DNA of 64,000 nucleotides. Origin: Gallionella capsiferriformans ES-2. Its GTDB lineage: Bacteria > Pseudomonadota > Gammaproteobacteria > Burkholderiales > Gallionellaceae. The stretch lies in NCBI RefSeq assembly GCF_000145255.1, contig NC_014394.1, positions 1,860,001 to 1,924,000 on the forward strand. Direction: 5' to 3'. The notes under the pieces were generated by a model, which did not search any database, was not told the DNA's origin, and saw only the letters and a program-made list of their open reading frames with translations. Both the position numbers and the translations under genes were made by a program. Shown in pieces: positions 57,442 through 64,000 of the stretch (the first letter of the stretch is position 1; each line of letters starts with the position of its first letter).

Positions 57442-59811
57442 ATGAACTCAAAAATTCCTCCCTTGTCAGCTAGCGAAATAAACCATATCAATGCCTACTG
57501 GCGCGCCTGCAACTATCTGGCTGCCGGCATGATTTATCTGCGCGACAATCCGCTGCTCAAAGAGCCACTCAAGCTCGAACACATCAAGAACCGCCTGCTG
57601 GGACACTGGGGATCAAGCCCCGGTCTGTCTTTCGGCTATATCCACATGAACCGTCTGATCGTCAAATACGATCTGAATGCGATCTTTATGGCAGGCCCGG
57701 GGCATGGCGCGCCCGGCGTGCTGGGTCCTGTGTATCTGGAAGGCCGCTACAGTGAGGTGTATCCGAACAAGGGTGAAAACATCGACGGCATGCGCCAGTT
57801 TTTCAAGGAATTTTCTTTTCCCGGCGGCATCGGAAGTCACTGCACCCCTGAGACACCGGGCTCCATCCACGAAGGTGGCGAATTAGGCTACAGCGTCTCA
57901 CACGCCTTTGGCGCCGCTTTTGACAATCCTGATCTGATCGTCACCGTGATGGTCGGCGACGGCGAATCCGAAACAGCCCCCTTGGCGACCTCATGGCACT
58001 CGAACAAATTTCTCAATCCGATCCGGGACGGCGCCGTGCTGCCTATCCTGCATCTGAACGGCTACAAGATCAACAACCCGACCATCCTGTCTCGCATCTC
58101 GCACGAAGAGCTGGAAAACCTGTTCAAGGGTTACGGCTGGACCCCCTACTTCGTCGAAGGCTCAGACCCCGAAACCATGCATCAGCGCATGGCACAGGTG
58201 ATGGAAGAATGCGTACTGGAAATCCGCCGCATTCAGACCGAAGCACGCGAGAGCGGCATCCCGGCACGTCCGCGCTGGCCGATGATCGTACTGCGCTCCC
58301 CGAAAGGCTGGACGGGACCTGCCGAAGTGGATGGCAAAAAAATGGAGGGGTTCTGGCGCTCGCATCAGGTGCCGATTGGCGACGTCAAAACGCCGGAGCA
58401 TTTCGCCAAGCTGGAAGAATGGCTGAGCAGTTATAAGATCGATGAACTGTTCGATGAAAACGGCAAACTGTTGCCGGAACTCAAAGCGCTGGCCCCCAAA
58501 GGCATCCGCCGCATGAGTGCCAATTTGCACGCGAATGGCGGCCTGCTGCGCCGTGCACTGCACATGCCCAACTGCCGCGACTACGCCGTTGAGGTCAAAA
58601 ATCCGGGCACCACGGTCGCGGAAAATACCCGTCCGCTGGGAAAATTCCTGCGCGACATCATGCAGGCCAATATGCAGAATTTCCGCGTATTCGGCCCGGA
58701 TGAAAACAGCTCGAACAAACTCGATAACATCTATGAAGTGAGCAAAAAAACCTGGCTTGCGGACTACCTGCCGGAAGATGCGGGTGGCGGTGAACTCTCG
58801 CCGGATGGCCGCGTGATGGAAATGCTCTCCGAACATACGCTGGAGGGCTGGCTCGAAGGCTACCTGCTCTCGGGACGCCACGGTTTCTTCTCGACCTATG
58901 AGGCCTTCGTCCACGTCATCGACTCGATGTTCAACCAGCATGCCAAATGGCTGGCGATGTCAAAGGACGTGCCCTGGCGCGCGCCGGTATCGTCATTGAA
59001 TCTGCTGATCACTTCCACCGTATGGCGTCAGGATCACAACGGCTTTACCCATCAGGATCCTGGATTTTTGGATCTGGTGGTCAACAAGAGCCCTGAAGTC
59101 ACCCGAATTTATCTGCCGCCCGATGTCAATTGCCTGTTGTCGGTTGCCGACCATTGCCTCAAAAGCACCGATTACATCAACGTCATTGTCTGCGACAAAC
59201 AAAAGCATTTGCAGTTTCTCAACATGGAAGCGGCGATCCTGCATTGCACCAAGGGCATCGGCATTTGGGATTGGGCCTGTAACGATCAGGGAAGCGAACC
59301 GGATGTCGTGATGGCCTCAGCCGGTGATATTCCAACCAAGGAAGCGCTGGCCGCCGTGATGCTGCTACGCGAGCATTTCCCGGATCTGAAGATTCGTTTT
59401 ATCAATGTGGTCGATCTGTACAAACTGACGCCTTCCACCGAGCACCCTCACGGCCTGAGCGATCGCGATTTCGACAGCCTGTTCACAAAAGACCGTCCTG
59501 TGATGTTCAACTTCCACGGCTACCCATGGCTGATACACCGTCTGGCCTATCGCCGCCACAACCACCAGAACTTCCACGTGCGCGGTTACAAGGAAAAAGG
59601 CAGCATCAATACGCCGCTGGAACTGGCGATTCAGAATCAGATCGACCGTTTCAGTCTGGTGATCGACATCATCGACCGTCTCCCTGCCCTGCAAGTTTCC
59701 GGCGCACACATCAAGGAGAAGATGCTCAACAAGCAGATCGAATGCCGCAACTATGCTTACGCGCACGGCATCGATCTGCCTGAAGTCGACAACTGGACCT
59801 GGACGCTTTGA
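57442..59811 (+). CDS. xfp: xylulose-5-phosphate/fructose-6-phosphate phosphoketolase
   Basis: A TPP enzyme that splits xylulose-5-P or fructose-6-P with phosphate to acetyl-phosphate plus a triose or tetrose phosphate. The 789-residue product has [20 protein letters not shown] (85-92), the TPP motif GDGESETAP (172-180), SPKGWTGP and HQDPGFLD. The ATG at 57442 is preferred over a GTG nine bases upstream. It pairs with the acetate kinase gene 61 bases downstream, so the route yields ATP and acetate. Confidence 0.96.
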   Translation: MNSKIPPLSASEINHINAYWRACNYLAAGMIYLRDNPLLKEPLKLEHIKNRLLGHWGSSPGLSFGYIHMNRLIVKYDLNAIFMAGPGHGAPGVLGPVYLEGRYSEVYPNKGENIDGMRQFFKEFSFPGGIGSHCTPETPGSIHEGGELGYSVSHAFGAAFDNPDLIVTVMVGDGESETAPLATSWHSNKFLNPIRDGAVLPILHLNGYKINNPTILSRISHEELENLFKGYGWTPYFVEGSDPETMHQRMAQVMEECVLEIRRIQTEARESGIPARPRWPMIVLRSPKGWTGPAEVDGKKMEGFWRSHQVPIGDVKTPEHFAKLEEWLSSYKIDELFDENGKLLPELKALAPKGIRRMSANLHANGGLLRRALHMPNCRDYAVEVKNPGTTVAENTRPLGKFLRDIMQANMQNFRVFGPDENSSNKLDNIYEVSKKTWLADYLPEDAGGGELSPDGRVMEMLSEHTLEGWLEGYLLSGRHGFFSTYEAFVHVIDSMFNQHAKWLAMSKDVPWRAPVSSLNLLITSTVWRQDHNGFTHQDPGFLDLVVNKSPEVTRIYLPPDVNCLLSVADHCLKSTDYINVIVCDKQKHLQFLNMEAAILHCTKGIGIWDWACNDQGSEPDVVMASAGDIPTKEALAAVMLLREHFPDLKIRFINVVDLYKLTPSTEHPHGLSDRDFDSLFTKDRPVMFNFHGYPWLIHRLAYRRHNHQNFHVRGYKEKGSINTPLELAIQNQIDRFSLVIDIIDRLPALQVSGAHIKEKMLNKQIECRNYAYAHGIDLPEVDNWTWTL

Positions 59812-59820
59812 AACAGTCGC

Positions 59821-59865
59821 GAGTCGTTAGCGGCTAGTCAGCACCCAACTACAAACTAGCGACTC
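59821..59865 (+). repeat. intergenic hairpin element (xfp-ackA)
   Basis: GAGTCGTTAG (59821-59830) pairs with CTAGCGACTC (59856-59865), with one G-T pair. The flanks CAGTCGCGAGT (59814) and ACTCACAACTTA (59862) match those at dapC-dapD almost exactly. The ackA ATG lies at its edge. Confidence 0.5.
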
Positions 59866-59872
59866 ACAACTT

Positions 59873-60922
59873 ATGACTAGCATTCTGACCATTAACAGCG
59901 GTTCGTCGTCGATCAAGGCCAGCCTGTTCGACGCGGCGGGAGGCCGGCGCAATTTCCGCTACGAGCACCTGAGAGATCATGCGCCGGCGTTTGACTTATT
60001 GATGCAGGAGCTCAAACACGATGCGCCGGACATCATCGGCCATCGTTTCGTGCACGGCGGCGAGATCACCGATGCCGCGCGTCTGGTCGATCACACTGAA
60101 CGGGAACGTCTGGAAAAAATCACCCATCTGGCACCCTTGCACCTGCCGGGCAACCTGATGGGGCTGGATCTGTGCCGTCAGCGTTTTGATGTACCGCAAG
60201 TCGCCTGCTTCGATACCGCATTTCATGCGGGCATGCCGGAATTTTCGCGTCGCCTGCCGATTCCACAGGAATTTGGCCTCTGCCGCTTTGGCTTTCACGG
60301 CTTGAATTATGCCTATATCGCAAGCCGGCTACCCGAACTGTTGGGCCAGACGGCGCGTGGCAATGTCGTCATCGCGCATCTGGGCAGCGGCGCGAGTCTC
60401 TGTATGCTCAAAGACCTGCACTCGGTCGACACCACGATGGGATACACGCCAGCCGGCGGCGTCGTGATGGGCACGCGCAGCGGCAATCTCGACCCTGGCG
60501 TCATGCTGGAACTCTCCCGCCGTTTCGATACCGCGCAATTGACGGATATCGTGTTCCACCAAATGGGGCTACTGGCCCTGTCGGATGGTGAATCCAGCGA
60601 AATGAGCGAACTATTGGCAAGCAATACGGCCTCAGCCCAGTTTGCCGTCGATTATTTCTGCCGTGAAGTCAGCGGGGCAATCGGCGCACTGGCGGCCAAA
60701 GCGGGCGGCATCGATGCGCTGGTTTTCACAGGCGGCATCGGTGAACACGCCGCCAGCATACGCCGGCAAATCTGCGCTCCGCTGGCCTTTTTAGGATTTA
60801 CATTAAATGACGACGGGGCCTCGATAAAAATCAGCAGCGCCAACAGCCGCCCTGTACTCGTCATTGCGGCTGACGAAGAAGCGATGATCCAGCGACTGTC
60901 CTTATCCGCCTGCCTGAATTGA
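59873..60922 (+). CDS. ackA: acetate/propionate family kinase
   Basis: Converts acetyl-phosphate and ADP to acetate and ATP, the second step after phosphoketolase. At 349 residues it is shorter than typical AckA (about 400). It has the ASKHA start LTINSGSSSIK and HRFVHGG. GFHGLNYAYI stands where most AckA have GFHGTSH. GYTPAGGVVMGTRSGNLDP and FTGGIGEHAASIR follow. The altered His loop is worth noting; the context supports the acetate kinase role. Confidence 0.92.
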   Translation: MTSILTINSGSSSIKASLFDAAGGRRNFRYEHLRDHAPAFDLLMQELKHDAPDIIGHRFVHGGEITDAARLVDHTERERLEKITHLAPLHLPGNLMGLDLCRQRFDVPQVACFDTAFHAGMPEFSRRLPIPQEFGLCRFGFHGLNYAYIASRLPELLGQTARGNVVIAHLGSGASLCMLKDLHSVDTTMGYTPAGGVVMGTRSGNLDPGVMLELSRRFDTAQLTDIVFHQMGLLALSDGESSEMSELLASNTASAQFAVDYFCREVSGAIGALAAKAGGIDALVFTGGIGEHAASIRRQICAPLAFLGFTLNDDGASIKISSANSRPVLVIAADEEAMIQRLSLSACLN

Positions 60923-61018
60923 TCACCGTCACACCCTGTTAATAATTTAACAACCGCAGTCTGCACGAATCCGGATGCCAACCGTTACAATATACCCATA
61001 AAATTTGTCACCACACTC

Positions 61019-62440
61019 ATGTACGCTCACTTAAAACGTCAGGTTCCGGTAGCGCTGCCCCGAATTGTCGGGAATGTCGCACTTGCTCTGTGCATACTGC
61101 TAGCCAGTACTGAGTCGCAGGCAAGCGACACGTCAGATCCACTATTGACTGAGTCTCGTCTTACGCCCCTCGCCCCCTGTACCGAAACACAAAATGACCG
61201 CACTTTTGATCTGATCGACATCGTCAATACCGCGCTTTGCAACAACCCGCAAACAAGGGAAGTCTGGGCCAACTCACGTGCGCAGGCCGCACAAGTGGGC
61301 GTTATCAGTGGAGGCTATCTACCCGGCGTTAGTGTAAGTGTCAGCGAAAATCAAAGTACGCCCGGCAATAAACTGAGCAGCCTAGGTCTTAATTTTTCCT
61401 ACTTGTTATACGACTTTGGTGCACGCGCGGCCAATCTGGAAAACGCCCGCCAATTGCTGATTTCGGTGAGCGCGACCCAGAATAATACCGTGCAAACACT
61501 GTTTCTCGCGGCGGTACAGGCCTATTACCAGACTCGCTCGACCCTCGCTGCATTTGACGCATCCGTGGTATCAGAACAGGCTGCACAGGAGAGTTTGAAA
61601 GTGGCCGCGGCACGCTACCAGTCCGGCAGCACCACACCTGCCGACAAGCTCACTGCACAAACCGCCTACTCACAGGCAACGCTCAACCGCATTACAGCAC
61701 ATGGCGCGATGAAAATCGCACAGGGCAGTCTTGCCAATATCTTAGGCATCGATGCAAATTTGGGTGTCAAACTCGCCTCCGGCAGCACGCCCGTTGACAA
61801 CGGGCAGGATAAATTCGATGCGATCGAACAAAGCATCGTCACACTGATTGAGACGGCGAGACTAAACCGCCCTGATCTGCTGGCTGCGCAAGCGGCCGTT
61901 AAAGCGGCACAAGCGGCGGCTGATGCAGCGCGCGCGGCGGGCATGCCAACCCTGTCGATGACTGCTGCGGCGAATCAGAACAACAATGCAGGGGTCAATA
62001 CTCATGGCTCATCGCTGGGGCTGGCGGTCAGCGTGCCGCTGTTCTCGGGGTTTACCCCCACCTACCGGATACGCGCGGCCGATGCGCAAGTCGAAAGCAA
62101 AAAAGCGCAAATGGATCGTATTCGTTTGCAAATCGCACTCGATGTCTGGAACGCGTATCAAAATCTGGCCACAGCATCACAAAACAGGCGCTCCACTAGC
62201 GATTTACTCAGCAGCGCCGAACAATCCGAACGCGTCGCCTCGGGGCGTTACAGGGCGGGTGCAGGTACTATGCTTGATTTACTTAATGCGCAAACCATAC
62301 TGGCCAGCGCACGCCAGCAACGCATCCAGGCCGATCTGAACTGGAATATCAGCCGCGCCACACTCGCGCAGGCGATGGGCAGTCTGGATGCGCAATTATT
62401 AACGTCCTTACCCGACGTCACAACATCCTTTAAGCCATGA
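61019..62440 (+). CDS. TolC-family outer membrane efflux protein
   Basis: The outer-membrane channel of a tripartite exporter. The 473-residue product has a signal peptide (about 1-36) and two repeated TolC domains rich in long helices (QAAQVGVISGGYLPGVSVSVS, then ARAAGMPTLSMTAAANQN). The stop overlaps the next start (ATGA). Operon: TolC, MacA-like adaptor, MacB-like ABC protein, for export of a drug, peptide or siderophore. Confidence 0.9.
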   Translation: MYAHLKRQVPVALPRIVGNVALALCILLASTESQASDTSDPLLTESRLTPLAPCTETQNDRTFDLIDIVNTALCNNPQTREVWANSRAQAAQVGVISGGYLPGVSVSVSENQSTPGNKLSSLGLNFSYLLYDFGARAANLENARQLLISVSATQNNTVQTLFLAAVQAYYQTRSTLAAFDASVVSEQAAQESLKVAAARYQSGSTTPADKLTAQTAYSQATLNRITAHGAMKIAQGSLANILGIDANLGVKLASGSTPVDNGQDKFDAIEQSIVTLIETARLNRPDLLAAQAAVKAAQAAADAARAAGMPTLSMTAAANQNNNAGVNTHGSSLGLAVSVPLFSGFTPTYRIRAADAQVESKKAQMDRIRLQIALDVWNAYQNLATASQNRRSTSDLLSSAEQSERVASGRYRAGAGTMLDLLNAQTILASARQQRIQADLNWNISRATLAQAMGSLDAQLLTSLPDVTTSFKP

Positions 62441-63624
62441 AAAAATTTCTGCTCTCCCCTCTCTCACTCCTGCTAATCAGCGCAGCGCTCGCGATCGCGG
62501 GATGGTCAATCTACCGGCAATTTAATCAGACTACGCCCGAACAGCAATACCGGATGCAAGCGGTGGAACAGGGCGACATCAGCCAGACCGTTTCAGCCAA
62601 TGGCACGATCAACCCGGTGACGCTGGTCAATGTTGGCACTCAGGTGTCGGGCACGGTAAAAAAACTGTACGTCGATTTTAATAATGCGGTTGAAAAGGGA
62701 CAGGTGCTGCTCGAGTTAGATAATGCGTTACTCTCAGCCCAGCTCAAACAGGATATGGCAAACGTGGAAATTGCACGCGCATCGGTGGAATTGGCGAGCG
62801 CAAATGAAGCGCGTACCCGCAGCCTGTTTAATCAGGAATACGCCTCCCGCCTTGAGCTCGACACAGCGATTCAGGCCAAAAAAGCAGCGCTGTCACAAAT
62901 GAAACTCACTCAAGCCACCGTCGAAAAGGACCGCGCAAATCTGGCCTACTCGGTCATCCGCTCCCCCGTATCAGGCGTCGTCATCGACCGCTCGGTTGAT
63001 GTCGGTCAAACCGTTGCCGCCAGCTTACAGACACCGACTCTGTTCAAGATCGCACAGGATTTATCTAAGATGCAGATCAACAGCAGCTTTGCCGAAGCCG
63101 ATATCGGGAAAATCCGCGTCGGCCAAACCGTGCGCTTCACGGTGGATGCGTATCCGAACCGAAATTTTCAGGGGTCGGTGCGCCTGATACGCTTAAATCC
63201 CACCACCGTGCAAAACGTGGTCACTTACGACGTGGTCATCAACGTCGCCAATCCGGAACAGATTTTAATGCCCGGCATGACCGCCTACGTGAGCATCGCG
63301 GTGACTGAACGCCGCAATGTGCTGTTCGTGCCCAACGTCGCCCTGCGTTTCAAACCCGTTGAAAAATCAGGCGCAAACACAAAACCCCGCAGCGAGACGG
63401 CAAAGCCTAAAGAGGACAAGCGCGACGGATTTTCCGGACGATTGTATGTCATGAGAAACGGCCAGCTCCTCGCCGTGCCGGTTAAACTCGGCATCACCGA
63501 CAACCGCAACACCGAGATTCTGTCAGGCGACATCAAAGCGGGCGATCAGATTGTCACGGGCGATGCACAGGGCGGCAGCACGGCGCAAACAGGAACTCAA
63601 CCGATGCGCATGAGAATGTTCTGA
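62437..63624 (+). CDS. macA: MacA-type periplasmic adaptor protein
   Basis: A membrane-fusion protein that links the inner-membrane ABC protein to the TolC channel. The 395-residue product has an N-terminal TM anchor (about 8-27), a lipoyl half-domain (VSANGTINPVTLVNVGTQVSGTV), a helical hairpin (about 95-160) and a beta-barrel end. It overlaps the TolC gene by four bases and the next gene by one base. Confidence 0.9.
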   Translation: MKKFLLSPLSLLLISAALAIAGWSIYRQFNQTTPEQQYRMQAVEQGDISQTVSANGTINPVTLVNVGTQVSGTVKKLYVDFNNAVEKGQVLLELDNALLSAQLKQDMANVEIARASVELASANEARTRSLFNQEYASRLELDTAIQAKKAALSQMKLTQATVEKDRANLAYSVIRSPVSGVVIDRSVDVGQTVAASLQTPTLFKIAQDLSKMQINSSFAEADIGKIRVGQTVRFTVDAYPNRNFQGSVRLIRLNPTTVQNVVTYDVVINVANPEQILMPGMTAYVSIAVTERRNVLFVPNVALRFKPVEKSGANTKPRSETAKPKEDKRDGFSGRLYVMRNGQLLAVPVKLGITDNRNTEILSGDIKAGDQIVTGDAQGGSTAQTGTQPMRMRMF

Positions 63625-64000
63625 TGAGCGAGGCTGTCATCCGCATTGTGGATTTGAGTAAATCCTATGCGACTTCCGCAGGCTTGTTTCCGGCCCTGAA
63701 AAATGTCAGCCTGACGATTAGCCGCGGTGAATTTGTCGCCATCATGGGTCCGTCAGGCTCCGGCAAATCGACCTTCATGAATATACTAGGGTGCCTTGAT
63801 GAGCCCACCGGTGGCCAGTATCAACTCAACAACCGCTCGGTCGCAGAACTCAGTCGCGACGAGCTGGCACTGCTGCGTAACCAAACCATAGGCTTCGTAT
63901 TTCAAGGGTTTAATTTGTTGCAGCGCATGACGCTGCTCGACAACGTCGCCCTGCCGCTGATCTACGCAGGTATCGAGCATGCAGAACGGTCGCAGCGCGC
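63624..64000 (+). CDS. macB: MacB-like ABC transporter, N-terminal part
   Basis: Only the first 125 codons are in the window. They show the ATPase domain of a MacB/LolD-type protein: MSEAVIRIVDLSKSYATSAG, Walker A GPSGSGKST, and the Q-loop FVFQGFNLLQRMTLLDNV. The permease part should follow outside the window. The start overlaps the adaptor stop by one base (TGATG). Confidence 0.9.
   Translation, partial: MSEAVIRIVDLSKSYATSAGLFPALKNVSLTISRGEFVAIMGPSGSGKSTFMNILGCLDEPTGGQYQLNNRSVAELSRDELALLRNQTIGFVFQGFNLLQRMTLLDNVALPLIYAGIEHAERSQR

Noticed and set aside
58162-58941. 259-aa minus-strand ORF inside the phosphoketolase gene
   Set aside because: Fully antisense to a strongly conserved enzyme, with no recognisable protein features.

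Overview
The window is a stretch of a betaproteobacterial chromosome. Gene content and order (dapC-dapD-pilU-arsC-dapE-prmB, hopanoid hpnCDE, the lysS/Fnr neighbourhood, exbBD-tonB) fit the order Nitrosomonadales, possibly Gallionellaceae. That placement is an inference from gene content; there is no rRNA to test it. Both ends are cut inside genes: smc on the left and a macB-like ATPase on the right. No tRNA, rRNA or CRISPR array was seen.

Layout. 1-13.9 kb holds core genes: smc, queF, a MazG-like pyrophosphohydrolase, cheZ, the selenium pair selD/selU, zapE, a VOC protein, purT, class I aldolase, and a signalling trio (heme-c GGDEF protein, HDOD protein, MBL-fold hydrolase). 14.2-17.6 kb is a four-gene PhnCDE-type ABC importer, read here as a probable selenium oxyanion transporter feeding selD/selU. 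18.2-23.1 kb is a lower-GC accessory island. I read it as a cluster of integron gene cassettes without a visible integrase: three full attC sites, two collapsed ones, and cassette genes all on the minus strand. Two of these encode HEPN-motif proteins, and one gene carries an in-frame TGA.

23.7-36.3 kb covers lysine/diaminopimelate synthesis (dapC, dapD, dapE), pilU, prmB, a squalene/hopanoid operon (hpnC, hpnD, hpnE) split by a DUF4160/DUF2442 pair, an L,D-transpeptidase, a SpoU methyltransferase and lysS. 36.3-45.1 kb has an Fnr-type regulator, two small sulfur/membrane genes, a Cu(I) P-type ATPase, two uracil/hypoxanthine DNA glycosylases, a CYTH-CHAD protein, and rhlE behind a long structured leader.

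45.1-50.6 kb is a copper acquisition/storage locus on the minus strand: cytochrome c, exbB, exbD, a 13-cysteine Tat-exported copper storage protein, an OprC-like TonB receptor with CxxxM and HxM motifs, and tonB. The same 17-bp near-palindrome occurs twice before the receptor and once before exbB, suggesting one copper-responsive regulator. 50.7-64 kb has a SulP transporter, prfB with its programmed +1 frameshift, an HDOD protein, glycogen phosphorylase facing a phosphoketolase-acetate kinase pair, and a TolC-MacA-MacB type efflux operon.

The least described parts are the cassette island, the shared copper-locus operator, and a set of short intergenic hairpins at 24.9, 25.8 and 59.8 kb.
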